Shown: positions 23,381 to 36,974, counted from the stretch's first letter. The stretch: DNA of 64,000 nucleotides from Quillaja saponaria (GCA_029379385.1 CM055605.1:1116001-1180000); one strand, 5' to 3'. A program made the numbers and translations. The notes: generated by a model from the letters alone, not told the origin.

Positions 23381-26048
23381 ATGAAGTGCTTCCATTTTAC
23401 AAATGGAGAGAGACGCGACGACGAGGACGCCACCGTTACTCGGACATCAAAGGTTTCGTGGGCTCGGTCCCTGAGTGTGGCTTCTAGCAGCGTTGACACC
23501 AGAAGGTCCGAGTTCGACTCAGAATCCAGGGACTTCTCCGATTCAATTGAGTTCCATGAGTTCTTGAGTCAAAGGCGAGCCAACGATCTTCGAATGTTTT
23601 CTTTCTCTGAGCTTAAATCGGCAACTCGTGGATTCAGTAGAGCGCTTTTGATTGGAGAGGGAGGGTTTGGCTGTGTGTACAGAGGGATTGTCAGAGTTCC
23701 TAAAGAGGATTTGGATGAAAGCCCTGATTCGAAGATGGATGTTGCAATCAAGCAGTTGAATCGTAACGGATTCCAGGCATGCTCCTTGTATTAAAATTTT
23801 GTTATTTTTTCAGCTCCATTATACACCCGCCCTTTATGCCTATCATATATACTTTCTCATAGAATTGGAGGATTTTAATCTGAATACTGTTTGAACCAAC
23901 ATTTACAGCCATTCAATGCAAATTTATAGACTTTATTGGTCACTGTACTATCCTCTAGTTTCCTGAAGATAATAAATTATAGGTAACTAGGCTGCTAAGT
24001 CTAATTATTTGTAATAACCAACATATAATCTCCTTCAACAGCCTGCTCTATTGAGGCCAGAGATACTTGGTTATTACCTTTCTGTTCTTTGACTAATGAG
24101 AGGGGCTTTTGAGTGTAACAGAAAAAGCCCAACCAACCTCTATATAAGATCCGTTGCTTTAAAGATTAAGGATCCGTTGCTTTAAAGATTAAGGATCCAT
24201 TTTCAGATAGACTCAATATTCACATTCTTTACTACTTTTACTTCTGGTAACTTATGTGAATTTCTTGCTTTTGTTAGTTTCAAGTTTAAACTCTCTTGCG
24301 TCATGGTCATCTGAGGCTATCTTGTGGGATTGCTTTCTCTCTTTCATTTCTAGTTTACAGGGGCATAAGGAGTGGATAAACGAAGTGAACTTGTTAGGTG
24401 TAATCAAGCATCCGAATCTTGTCAAGTTAGTGGGTTATTGTGCAGAAGATGATGAAAGAGGGATTCAACGACTTCTAGTCTATGAGCTTATGCACAATAA
24501 GAGCTTGGAAGAACATCTTTTGGTTCGAGTACCATCACCACTCACATGGATAGCAAGACTAAAAATTGCTCAAGATGCAGCTCGTGGTTTGGCATATCTG
24601 CATGAAGAAATGGATTTTCAGGTAAAATATATCCTTGGAGAATGAGGTTCTCGTTGTTCTGCTGTATGCTTAACAATGGTAGATTGTAGCTTTCTTACTT
24701 GCTTGGTGCTCAGGTCATTATGTTGTTAGCTAAAGACATAAAGCACGTTTTCTTTACAGTTTCAAGAACTTATAATTGTTCTTAAAATCACAAAAAATTT
24801 AATATTGGGCACAACTGCAAGAGAAATGGGTAAAGAATCATCCAAAGATCTTATGTACCCTTTTCAGTTTTTAGTTGGGGAAAACATAATTATTGTAAAC
24901 TTCTTTCCAAAATTTTCCATTCTTCTAATGTAAGTAGTGGCTGATATCTACTCTGGATATCTTCGACAGCATTTAGCAATAGGCTGTTGTCTGTACTCTG
25001 TAGACTGTGACAACTATGTTAATGTCTTAAATTGTTATGCCTGTTTGTATTAATTTGATCGTGATCCACTTTCTAACTGGTGCAGCTAATATTTCGAGAT
25101 TTTAAAACATCCAACATTCTTCTGGATGAGGACTTCAACGCGAAGCTTTCTGATTTTGGACTTGCTAGGCAAGGACCTGTGGAAGGATTTAGCCATATTT
25201 CAACATCAGTAAGTGATCAATGTTTTGATAGGAAAAAAAAAAAAATCATCAAACTGTATTTATGAGATATATTTGGTGAGAATTCAATGATCACGTGTAC
25301 ATTGGATAACTGGCCAATCTGTTATTAAGCTGGCTTTGAGTGGTTTCTACTCTGTTGACAAAGGTAGTATGCTTGAGTACAAATTTGATGGTCTAGTTGG
25401 GGGTTCTGGATCTTTGCTTGTCTAATTTGCAAGTTGCAACTATCTGCTGACATAGAATAAATTACTCTCTTTACAAAGGTTGTTGGCACAGTTGGTTATG
25501 CAGCACCGGAGTATGTTCACACTGGCCGGCTGACTGCAAAAAGTGATGTCTGGAGCTTTGGTGTGGTTCTGTATGAGCTCATCACAGGCAGGCGAGCAGT
25601 AGAGAGAAATCTACCCAGGAATGAACAAAAGCTTTTGGAGTGGGTAAGACCTTATGTTTCCGACACAAGGAAGTTCCATTTGATTGTAGACCCACGACTT
25701 GAAGGAGAATATTGCATCAAATCAGCTCAAAAACTTGCATCACTGGCAAACAAGTGTCTGACGAAGCAACCAAAGTCCCGCCCTAAAATGAGTGAGGTGG
25801 TTGATAAACTTGGAAGCATCATATCTGAGACCATGTTTCCAGAGCAAAGCATCTCTCAGCCTGTCAATAAAACAGAGGAAGTAGAGGAAGGAGACGAAGC
25901 GGAGACTGGACCTGAACCAACCAAACAAAGCAACAACTATCTGAAGAAGGTTTTTGATATCAGAGAGATAGTTAGCCTAAGAAACAAGTCCATTGGAAAG
26001 TTAGATTGGAAAAATTGGACTCCTGGATTGGTAAGAACTTGGTCATAG
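23381..26048 (+). CDS. Receptor-like cytoplasmic kinase, RLCK-VII, PCRK1/PBL19-like
   Basis: A Ser/Thr kinase of the class that relays signals from pattern-recognition receptors. Exons 23381-23776, 24361-24621, 25086-25208 and 25479-26048 give 449 aa. The N-terminus MKCFHF lacks a myristoylation Gly but has Cys3 for possible S-acylation, as in PCRK/PBL19 proteins. Kinase features: Gly loop GEGGFG 92-97, VAIK Lys124, HRD-equivalent FRDFK (R223, D224), DFG 242-244, AAPEY, and the subfamily signature [15 protein letters not shown]. It ends with an acidic tail and GLVRTWS. The first intron begins GC rather than GT (CAG/GCATGC at 23777), a tolerated rare GC-AG donor. All phases are intact. The ATG at 23381 was chosen from the conserved MKCF start. 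Confidence 0.9.
24148..24198. repeat. Perfect 23-bp tandem repeat in first kinase intron
   Basis: A 23-bp unit beginning gatccgttgc and ending agattaag occurs twice in succession (24148-24170, 24171-24193), followed by a further gatcc. It looks like a recent replication-slippage duplication. Confidence 0.9.
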
Positions 26049-26862
26049 GCCACCAGACTTTTACTGGTAAGTTAAAACCTACGATAAATTATATGCCCCT
26101 TCCCCCGCCAATAGTAGGTGAATGCATTTTCCTCAATTGATGAACAGGAACATCAGCATGAGCCATTACTCGAAACTGGAGAATGTAATCTCCCTTTCTC
26201 AAATTTTACTCAGTTACTAGAAAGTTGTGAATATAGGCTGTGAAGAAAGCCACGTTTTCTTGGTTGTTGCCTTCTCATATACACATTAGGCATAATATTC
26301 AGATTTTCCTTTTTTTTTTTTTTTTTTTTGTCCTTACCTTTGGTCCTCCTTGATTTTCAGGAGACCAGTATGGAAAAGCATATTGGGTATTTCGATTTAT
26401 TTACAATCACAAAAGTATGTAACTGGTACTTACAAGGTATAAAAAATAAGTAGGAGTCCATTTTCCTGTTTTTTAAAGAATGTGCAAAAAAAAAAAAAAA
26501 AAATCAAAATCTGCAGCACTCCAATACATGACAGAAAGACAAACCATTTGTTTTAGACATAGGGAGAAGGAAATGAGCTAACTGCAAACAAATCACTACT
26601 TCCCCAACCCCAGGATATTTGTAAATTTGAATTGTCACTAACATTTCATGGGACCCAGAAGAAATACAATAATGTGAGCATTCTGTCGTGTTCCAGTATC
26701 GCATCTCCAAGAGCTCGTCAATACAAGTTCAATTTCGACATTTTAGTGTATCAGCTGAGACAGGATCTGTACAGTCACCGAACATATATATGTATGAGCT
26801 TCAGTTTATGGGATAGTTGCCAAATTATGGATGCAGCTGTGTCATACTCTCCAATTTCCGTG
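26049..26862. other. Convergent 3' region between the two RLCK genes
   Basis: About 0.8 kb separates the two stop codons and must hold both 3' UTRs. Poly-T (about 26309-26329) and poly-A (about 26487-26503) tracts are present. No additional gene is supported. Confidence 0.65.
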
Positions 26863-29358
26863 TTAAGTATAAAGAGGGGAAGCAGATGGGCGGGGATAAG
26901 CTGCAGTATTCCTTCTGCTCCTAGCATCATCCGTGGCAGTATTCCTCCTGCTGTTAGCATCATCTGCACTTCTTCTACGAGACCGGGGTTTATTACTTGA
27001 ATTGCTTTGAGTGCCACCAGTTAGATTGGGGACCTGGAGCTGCTCCAATACTGTTACGACCTCATCCATGCTGGGCCTCAATTTTGCTTCAATTGATAAG
27101 CATCTCAAAGCAAGGGTAGCTGCTTTAAATGCCTCATCCATGGAATACTGGCCCTCAATACGGTTATCCAGAATGCGGAAAATCTTACGTTTGTTCGCTA
27201 GGTAGGGTTTAGCCCACCCCACCAAATTGTGTTCTCCTGATGGTCTATTCTTGTCAACTGCTCGTCGGCCAGACAGCATTTCCAGTAGGACAACTCCAAA
27301 ACTATATACATCACTCTTTGCAGTTAGATGACCTACAGTTAATCAGGACGTTGAGTTAATAACCAAAACAATTTACAGAGTTGAATCGGTAAATGGAAAT
27401 ACTATAATTCTAAATCAGTTCAGCAATTGATATATGTATCCAATAGTACCTGTGGCTAGATATTCTGGAGCTGCATAACCATACGTTCCCATAACCCTAG
27501 TGGAGACATGACTTCTATCACCCGTTGGCCCATCTTTTGCCAGCCCAAAATCAGAAAGCTTGGCAGTATAGTTCTGTGATTTTATCATGAAATATATTTT
27601 TAGGAAGCTTACTAACCAAGACAATTCACTATAAATACAGAACCAAAGCATAGAAAAAATTACATTCACAAGCAACATACTGAATCAAGCAGGATATTAG
27701 AAGTCTTAAAATCACGATAGATCACTTTAGTCTCAGCACTATGAAGAAAGGCAAGCCCTTTGGCAGCACCAAGGGCAACCTTCAAGCGGAGGCTCCATGA
27801 GAGAGGTTGGAAATAAGAACCTCCTGGTACAGCAATATTTTGTAAGTGTAAAACAAATTACTTGAATTCATTAGTGTCAAGTAACACCGGCAGATTGGGT
27901 AGGAAGAACTCACTCCTAAACAAATGATTCTCCAAGCTGCCCCGCGGCATAAATTCATAAACCAGCAGGCGGTGTTCGTCTTCCAGGCAATAGCCAATCA
28001 ATTTCACAAGATCAGGATGAGAGAGCTGTCCAAGATAGTTAACTTCTGCCTGCAAGATCAAAAGAAGCCATGTTAGGTTTGATTTTGTGCACACAAATTA
28101 AATTCATCTTGGTTTCTCAACAAAAAGTATAGCTATTGGAGGTATCCTGATAAGTTTTCAACATAGGACTCTTAACTATGCTCATTCAGTCTTAGAAGAT
28201 GAGACGGGTTAGGGACCAGCACTTGTATCCTTGACTATGAGGTAGACATATTCTTCACATATATCAACTCAAAAAATAAGCCATTTCCTAGTATGTGCAT
28301 GGAATTTAAAGAGTTTAAAGAAATTTGAACTCACCAACCACTCCCGGTGACCTTGAAAACCATCTTGGTTAAGCTTCTTCACGGCAATAACCATGCCAGT
28401 CCCAGGCTTGGCAGCAGCAAATGAATGCTCATCGATCCACCCCTTAAAAACTGATCCAAAACCACCTTCTCCTAACACACTATCTGGACGAAAATTTCTG
28501 GTAGCCATTTTAAGATTGCTCAAACTAAAGTTCTTTAAATTGGATGACTGCAGGATTTCACCCTCACTTCGTTGTGTCTGAGGTACAGAGACTACCGAGA
28601 CCTTGCTACTTGTCCTGCTGAGATCATTCCCATCTGAGCTCTCACTACTTTGAATCTAACCCTGAAAAAGTATGATTTTACATAAATAAGCATCAATGCC
28701 ATCTTAAATTTAAAGTTCTTTGTTGCTACCAAAATCTAAAAATCAGTCTTCTCCACTTATGGAGGAACTATTTGCAGGTGAAAACTAGGGTAAATTCATC
28801 CAACAAACAAGGGAAAAAAATACTAAGAGAAATTTGGAATATCAACTCTGCACCAATCTGCACAGCAGACAACCGCAGTTACAAATTGATGAGAACATGA
28901 AATGAACAAGACTCTATAAGAATATTTTGATGATTATTTTGAATGTTGTGAAACAATTTCGTCTATGTTCCTTTATGTTCATACAATCTATTACAATCAG
29001 TATAGGTAAACTGACACAGTTCAACTTCAAAATTGACCCAATTTCACAGGATATTAGAAGAGGGTAACAAGAAACAGTAACTTCAAAATCCAAAACTTTC
29101 CCAGGCGTAGATTCAAGTAAAATCCACTTTAGCCCATCAGAGTTCTTCTTCAAGATTTCCAAAGGCTAAAAGAAAGAGCTCAACTAAGAAGAAATTCAGG
29201 ACAGAGAACATAAGTTTAGGGACAGCGAAAAGAGAATACCAAAAGAAAAGGAAAAGATTATGAACCAACCCGTAGCACAAAATGAAGAGCATAAAAATCT
29301 GGCTACCTGTGTTAGATGAGCTTTCAACTTTGATTATGGCGCTCAAGCAAATCCCCAT
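26863..29358 (-). CDS. Receptor-like cytoplasmic kinase, RLCK-VII, APK1-type, one frame break
   Basis: A plasma-membrane-anchored Ser/Thr kinase of the APK1/PBL group. Exons in transcript order: 29358-29307, 28661-28335, 28049-27914, 27823-27681, 27573-27450, 27332-26863. MGICLS supplies Gly2 for myristoylation and Cys4 for palmitoylation. Core motifs: [90 protein letters not shown], and the terminal [11 protein letters not shown]. Length without the break would be 416 aa. Exons 1 and 2 sum to 379 nt although exon 3 starts in phase 0. One extra base, probably T near 28647, must lie between the exon 2 start and the SSDGND-like segment, where stops otherwise appear. The tail holds a tandem repeat, [10 protein letters not shown] then [10 protein letters not shown]. 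Confidence 0.9.
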
Positions 29359-32300
29359 GCTACAAAAAAATTAAGCCTTCGAGCTTCTTCCTGTAAGATA
29401 ACAAAATTTAGAGGCAGACCAACGTATTTGTTATTGACAAAAGGAAATGAAGAACCAAGACAAACACAGATCTCAATGCGCAAAGCAAAACTTTTTTTCT
29501 GTGCCAACAAAAAGTTAGATTTTTGGTCCAAAGCAAATAAACCCTATAATGAAAATTCAAACTTTACTACAGATTTTATTTCATTATAAAATAATAAAAG
29601 GCAACCATCGGAAAAGAGGGTATACAATTCGGCGACCAACCGACTTGCGGTGAGCTCAACGTGAAATTACAGAGTATGGAGGAGGAGGGAGTGGGGGTTC
29701 TGTTTCAATGTTGCGAAGCCTAAGCCCTCAGAGTCAGAGACACCTTCCAAAAGGGGCAGCAGAACAAGTTGACCAAGCTTCGGCAAAAAGATGTGGCTTG
29801 ACAGTGAAATGGTTGGACGGTCGAAGGAAGGTGTGGTGGCGGAATTGCATTAATGGCGAACAGGTCCCTCTCGTTTTTGGTAACCTTGTCTGGTCCTGCT
29901 TTCTATCTGTTCTAAACCCAAAAACCTTTGGTTACGTATATATACATTAACACACATGCATCTCTCTCTCTCTCTCTCTGAGCTCTGGTCTCTTTGGAAG
30001 ACAGCTTGCTTGTCCTCTACGACTGGCTTAGCTTTGAATTAGCTCTGCACCGCAAATGGGTTGGACTTGGATCACAAAATTGGATCTTTCTCTCATATAT
30101 AAACTTAAATTATTTTATTATTTTAGGAAATATGTAACTCTTGACTTACACCTCACTGTTGTTGACGACATATACCATCATAGTAGGCTCATTAAACGGG
30201 TTACACATGAGGTTTAAAAAGATATGTCTCATTTTTTTTTTCCTTTTTTGTGGTTGAAAAAGTAGGAAAGTAAATAGGATATTCATATATTGTAACAAAA
30301 AATATAATGTTCACCTTATTTGTATCAGGATTTAAACTACTTTTTCCTTTTTAAATAGTCATAATTATGTGTAAAAAAGTAAAATAAATATTGTTAGAAA
30401 AATTCGAACTCTCAATTTTTAAAGGAATATTTTTTGAATACGACTAATTTGTTTATATTTTATTTTGATGAATTTGAATTTTAGAGAATATAATGAAAAA
30501 GAATAAAATTTATTGGATGTTCTCTAATTAATTAGATTAATTAACAATAATAAATTAGTCAAAATATATACAAATTGACTAAAACATTACTTAACCAACA
30601 ATATATATAATAACATAGACATTTTTAGCACGAAACATATAATTACAAAAGAGTTCACAACTACTTGACCACGTATAAATTATTGTTAACACCATACATA
30701 TATTTTCATTTTTGTATTCAATATAGTGTCTTATTAACTTGGCTTTCAGACTAATAATTCAAATTAGATTTGACTAAAAATGGTCTGGTACATCCTATGG
30801 TGAGACTCAATTTAAGGTCCTAATTCAAACAGCAGACCTGATTACTGTTGATGTAATCCAAAATTTGGCTTTTCATGAATTTTTTTCCCCTAACTATAGT
30901 TGATGATTTTTCTCTCTATCCAAATAACACTTTTTCTGAATGGGATAAGATCAATTTTCAACCGTTTGATCTGCCAACATTTTACCTTCAAACGACCCTT
31001 CTTCTTTGTTGTCAGATCCAACAAGTCTCACAGTGGGGTCCAGCTACTCAACTGGGGCAGACTTCCATGCTCGACTCGTGTCACCCATCACATTTTATGG
31101 ATGTCTGTAAGAAAAGCAAAGACCCCACTTTACAACTCAACTACGCAGCTATCCACAGCTGTTCTTAGCATGCGGTTGAAAAACAATAACTAGTCATGCA
31201 TAGTCTGGAGGTGCTCCCATAATAGTTCAATACGTTTCACAGTTTCTGAGAGAGAGTGAAGGAAGATTATAAAGGCGACTTTCAGAGTGCTCCCATAATA
31301 TCAAAATATAGATAATGATTCAAGAACTTCTTTAAGCACAAGTTCAAAGAAATTGCATATAATTTGTAATTGGATGCTATATTGTAAACATTGAAATTAC
31401 TTATCACGTTTATGAAGCACAATGGTCGTATCTTTCCAAAATGATCCATCTCCCAAAATGTTAATAGACTTCAATCTTGCATTGCAGTTCCTTGGTTGAG
31501 TTCTGCAAACCTCATGCCCACCCGTATTGAATGCTTCAGGAACTTCCCAGATATGAGGACAGAGAAATTTCTAAGTGCTAAAACAGGGGAAGTCAACATT
31601 CAATTTATAACTAAGGGAGTTTCAAACGAATAAATAAAGTAAATAACATTTGAAACATTTCAAAAATAATAATTCTAACATTAAAAATCACCATAATATA
31701 TAAATAAAAGTTTTGAGCAAGACCACTTATTGAATGTCCTTAGAGAATTTGGTCTAGAACCCACAGAACTTCTATCCTATATTGACCAATCTGTACGTTC
31801 GATTTGAACTTTGAAGTGTAATTTAGGGTTTATTGTCTGAGACCGAGAGATAGCGCAACTACTCGTTCGACAAAAAACCCTCGGCCAGAAGTAGACCTTT
31901 TCAAAATGTGGGCCTCATCGGGCTAGGGCCCAAAGTGGGATTTCATATGTCGAACTCATGAATATATAAACCCAAAACATGGAGTTCGTGGGTCCCTACG
32001 TTGTATCTCTATTTCTTTGGTACTCACCAGGCAAAGCAAACTATAAAAAAATAAAAAATTACAGCCAGAATTCCCACGTGGCTTTTCATGTAAGTGAGCT
32101 TCTTTCAAGGTCCTTGACTGGGGTAATAAAATTCACCACATTATTGTGTCATCATCTTCACAAGAATCTCAGTTTAAAAGTTGAAGAAGATGGTAAAAAA
32201 CCCCTGCTAATAAGCAGCAGCATCTGTACTCCAAATTCAATGTCATTGACCTTTTCTGAATCTACATGATAATCCCCAGCCACCCACATCTCTGGTCTCA

Positions 32301-32397
32301 TTGTCTTGTTTTACAAAATTGATACACGATATATTTTGAGTTGATAAGAGAGAAGACAAATGAAGATACAGAGCATACCACTCGTTACAGATTAACA
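29359..32397. other. Intergenic spacer between APK1-type kinase and PPR gene
   Basis: The left end is the upstream region of the kinase. A (TC)9 microsatellite lies at about 29961-29979. The rest is AT-rich, with CCACGTGGC at about 32073-32081. ORFs at 29708-29950, 30875-31193 and 31979-32269 have no recognisable family signature and are not called. Confidence 0.6.
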
Positions 32398-34626
32398 TCA
32401 GGTCTGAAACTGCTCAGCAAGTTTCATAAGACTATAAGTTTCAGCATCTGGTCTAGCTCCTCCTAGAATCATCCTTCTCAAAAGATTTGGATCATAAATC
32501 TTGGCCTTCACATAAGCCTTAATCAGAGTATTGTACACAAAAGTATACCTACAATACTTGGCCTTATGAAGTTCTTCAAACAACCTCTCTACATTCCTTA
32601 CATCACCTTTTTCAGCAAAAATCTCAACAATTGAAAGAGTGGTCTCCAACCATGGGATTGAATTTCTAACCCTCATGCTAGTTGTCAGAGCCATTCCCAA
32701 TTCTAATGTCTTCAAGGCCTCCTCCACCAAATTGGCTTTCAAACAACCCAGAACAAGATGTCGATATGTTATGCCATTAGGTTTGCACCCATTTACCTTC
32801 ATATCTTTGAAAAGCCCAGACGCTTTATTAATGAATCCATGTTTACAATATACACACATCATAGAATTGAACTGCTCACTAGATTTCAACCCTTTTATTG
32901 ATTTCATTTCGAGCCAAAGCTCTTCAGCTCGACTTAGCTGTCCAATTCTACCAAAAGCTTCAATTGCCAGCAAGTAGCTTTTAACCCTAACATGAGGGAG
33001 TTCTTTAATAACACCCCAAGTTCTCTCTAGCTCCTTTTGTTTTCCCAAATATCCATGCAATATAAGTAGGACATCCAGTGTAGACCAGTTATTCCCAGTG
33101 ATAGACTTCTCCACAGCTTCAACATATGCTACTGCTGCGGTATATAACCTGGCCACTGCATGTGCAGTGCATATTATGCAATAAGATATTTCATTTGGCT
33201 CAACCTTTGCATTCTTCATTTGACTGAAGACCTTCAGCACCCCTTCAACATTATGTTCATTAGCTTCTATTTTCATGAGAATATTGTAAGTGGAGACATG
33301 TGGGACAACCTTATCAGCTTTCATTTGAGAAAGAATTTTTGGTATCATTTTCTTGCGACTTGTGGAGGAATGTAGAATTATGAGGCGGTTGAAAACTAAA
33401 TGGGAAATGGGATAACCCAACTCCCTCATTTTTTTCATGTACTCTAGTGAAAGCCTGATGACACCCTTGTCTAAGCATGCAATCACAAGATTGTTGTACA
33501 GCAAGTCATTCTGAAATTCAGAAGGTATATGAGCAAAGAGTTTCTCGCCTTGTGAGATTCCATGAAACTTAGTAGTAAATTCTAAAAGATAAGAATAATC
33601 TAGTTCCTTCGGCCTGTAGGGCTTCTCTCTGATCACCCATTCCATTACCTGTCAATATTCATGATGGGAAACCTTAACTTGAAATCTTTCTCTTATTATG
33701 CTTTTTTTTTTTCATATAAGTAAAACAATCAAAAAATGCATCTGCTTCTATCTCATGGCAATATGCTATGTAACTTAAAGTCAATGATATAATGACCAAC
33801 AAGGCAACAAAGTAAATACAACTTCAAAAGATCTTTTTTTAGCTTCTATAATACAGAATTACAGATATTTTCAACAGTGTGCTGATTTTTCATTTCTTTG
33901 CACTATCACTCTTCCTTTCTAAAAGAATAAATAAAATGAAAAAGAAGAATTGTGACCACTCTTCTAAATTGGGTGAGACTAATCAGAAGAAGGAATCTGC
34001 AACAAGGAAAAAAGAAGAAACAGGGGCAGTATGTAGAGAAATACTTCAAGAACACAGGACAATTATAAATTTAAAACCTTCAGAACGTCAGAAACCAGAT
34101 ACTAGAACTCAAAAATTTATAGATAAGACAGTTGACCAAGAAAGACAGAAGTGATTCTTTCAATTTTATCGGCTCAGAACAACTTAACTGGTCTATAAAC
34201 TATTACTAAATTCATGCAAAGTTATTTGAGTTCTTGAGAGTTATTAAGCCAAATTGCAAAGCTAAATCCATACAAAAATGAAGAAACGGGTGTCACCTCA
34301 AGTGCGCGTTTGTTCATCTTGAGCTTCCTCAGACGGTTAATGGCATGGAATACGTCGTCTCTGCCAACGGGTAACCCATCTCCCATCCAGCTCCGGAAAG
34401 CATACCCAACTGATTCTCCTTTAGGAAGCTTCTCGATTCTCAAAGATAAGCATTTGGGTTTTTCTTCTTGGGATCCTGAAGTTTGATTGGAAAAATTTAC
34501 AGCCGTTTGGGTGCAAAAGGAGTTAAAAATTAGACGGATTGGAATCACAGAAGAAGCAGTAACAGAACTTGTTCGACGTATTGCTTGAATGAACCTATTC
34601 TGTATTATGACTGTCAATGTTGGCAT
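32398..34626 (-). CDS. P-class pentatricopeptide repeat protein, probably mitochondrial
   Basis: PPR proteins bind organellar RNA and affect its processing, stability or translation. Two exons, 34626-34297 and 33648-32398, give 526 aa with intact phase. The Met at 34626 starts a Ser/Arg-rich, acid-poor presequence (IIQNRFIQAIRRTSSVT) typical of a mitochondrial transit peptide; an upstream in-frame GTG at 34680 is not used. The body shows degenerate 35-residue PPR units, for example VSTYNILMKIEANEHNVEGV, PNEISYCIICTAHAVARLYT, NGITYRHLVLGCLKANLVEE and YTFVYNTLIKAYVKAKIYD. There is no E/DYW extension, so it belongs to the P class, close in layout to Arabidopsis At4g21705-type proteins. The RNA target is unknown. 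Confidence 0.88.
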
Positions 34627-36974
34627 TACTTCATCGGCGGCCGACTGCCGATTGTGAAAGAGAGATCGAAAGCGCCTCACCGTTAAGCCCAGATGGATGC
34701 GAAGCTGACGGAAAGGGGACTACAAGGAAAGGCTGACTACCCATCACAATAAAACTGGACCGACCCGGCCAGTCTGATGTTGGATCGTTGTCTAATGATA
34801 AACTGGACCGAATTTATTAAATAACTGTTTTGATGATTATATTTATATTTAAATTTTTTTTTTGGGTAAATTTTTATATTTAAAATTAGATAAACAATTA
34901 TATTTTATATTGGTATTGGATTTATAAATTGAAACTTGAATATTATGATTATTTTGATATATTAATTATTAATATTTGATTATTTGTGATTTAATTTTTT
35001 TATTATAATGAATATTGAATTAATATTTTTATTGTTTTCTTATATATTTAGTACTGGACTTTAGTGTTGCCATTTGTTCTTTTTGGCTAGGATTCTCAAT
35101 ATATTATCGTGAATGCTTTTTTTTTTTTAAAATAAGTTTTAACCTTACGGAGAATTAGAAAAGAAAAATATCTCAATAAAAATTGATGAAGATATGCAAT
35201 TCTCTTATAGAATTTATTTATAAGTTTTAGGGACTGCTTTTAATGTGATCGGGGGTGCATTTATGTATTTTTTTAATAAAAGATGAGTCTCTAAGGAGAC
35301 ATATAAACAAAAAAAAATTATAAAATTTTTTTAGAAAACATTGATATTACCATATTAGTGAGCACATACATACATATTCTATATATATTTTATATATGAG
35401 AGAGTATGGGAGTGAGAGAATGAGAAAGAATAAGATAGTGGGGGGATGGAAAAGAGTAGGAGAGTAGAAAAATGAGGAAGTTATTTGAATAGTATATATT
35501 ATATTGTAGGAGATCACCAAAATCTCTTACTTTTATAATAATATAAATTTATAATTAACAAAAAAATTATATAATATTTAAAATAACTCGAGATCCCACA
35601 TATTTTTCTGAGTCAGTCCAATTTTTAGGTGGGCTAATAGCCACTGCCGCTTCTCTTAAGATTGACATTGAGATTGAGTTATGTAAGCATAAGAGATCCG
35701 TTGGCCTCTGCAATCTGCAAATGAGGTTGTGTTCAGCTGATAAAAATGAGTACACCAAACCGGAGATAGGAGGCAGGCGTAGGTGCCAATCAAAGAGACA
35801 AAGACCTTTTGGCCCTTGGCTTAACAAAATTGGAGGCACTTTATATTCTTTTCAGTAAATTATATTATGGTCCAAAACAAAAGTAAATTATATTGACCTC
35901 CCTTGAGGTTTTCTTAATTGACACTGAACTCCAAAAATGTGAGAAAAATATGCACTCCACAAGTGAACTGAGCTTTAAGGGTGTTTACATGTTTTTTTCT
36001 GTTTGGGTATGAAATTTGATTTGGTTTTACCTTTGTTTTCATAATGACAGTCAGTGTAATTGATTCTGGTAGTAAGGCTTTTGAATTAGTGAGCTTCAAT
36101 GAGAATGACTAAACTTAACCAAATACACCTTATGTTTCTCCAAGCAATCACCAAGCACAATTACAGATTGTTGTGTTCCTAACATGACAGGCTATGATTT
36201 ACTCAAGAAAATCAAGGTATGTCAGATTTCTGTTTCTCTTTTTCATCACTGTATTCTCTCACCTTTATTTTATCAATCTTTCCATTTAGATTATTTTCAT
36301 GGTAGAATAGTGAACCTATGTGGAGATTGTCCTAATTCCAAACTTCTGATCAGTCTCAGATCATTATAAATTACATGTTTGAAGTTATTAACAATTATGA
36401 ATTGCTAAACTGCTGCAAAAAGTAGAAAAGGGGAAAAGATATCTAGCACTGGAAGAGCATTGCTTGCTTCATGTTCATCAGCGAAATTTGGGTGTTTATT
36501 TTTCTATCCTAAGAAAAGGAAAGACAACAACAAAATTGCAGAAGAAAAAAAGTTACAGTTTGTAAAAGATTGATTTTGGTTGGGGACTGTTTATATACAC
36601 TTGTTTCTTGTTAATCTATGATTTTTTTTTGTTTTTATCTTTGATTTTAATGATCGAAACACAGAAAATAACGTTTCTAAGTGGTAAGTCGATGCCTAAG
36701 CAAGGATCTATGGTAACTATGCTTCCCACTAGTACCCAAAACAAATCAGCACTTCTAAAACACAGGATTTAACAAAGACAAAGTAGCTATAAAACCATGA
36801 TGAGATGAAGAACAATTCAAGAAAAGCAAATCCCCTTGAAATGGTTATGCAGAATCCATGGCAGCTGTTGGCTTATTTATACAAATATATGTATGATTTG
36901 TCATGCGGATGACAATTTATTTATTGAGAGCCACGACTGCTTTATTTGGGAATGTTTTCTCATGGAGTACTCCA
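34627..36974. other. Intergenic spacer between PPR and metallothionein genes
   Basis: Mostly AT-rich, including long T-rich and A-rich tracts at 34790-35600. The stretch nearest 34627-34720 is the PPR leader. Nothing resembling a coding gene or a complete mobile element was found. Confidence 0.55.

Noticed and set aside
26632..27205. Plus-strand ORFs opposite the APK1-type kinase tail
   Set aside because: Antisense shadows of the last kinase exon and its 3' UTR.
29708..29950. 80-codon ORF upstream of the APK1-type kinase
   Set aside because: No recognisable family, no splice context, and it lies in promoter-like DNA beside a TC microsatellite.
30875..31193. Two overlapping 97-codon ORFs
   Set aside because: They occupy the same DNA in two frames and match no family I recognise; chance ORFs are more likely.
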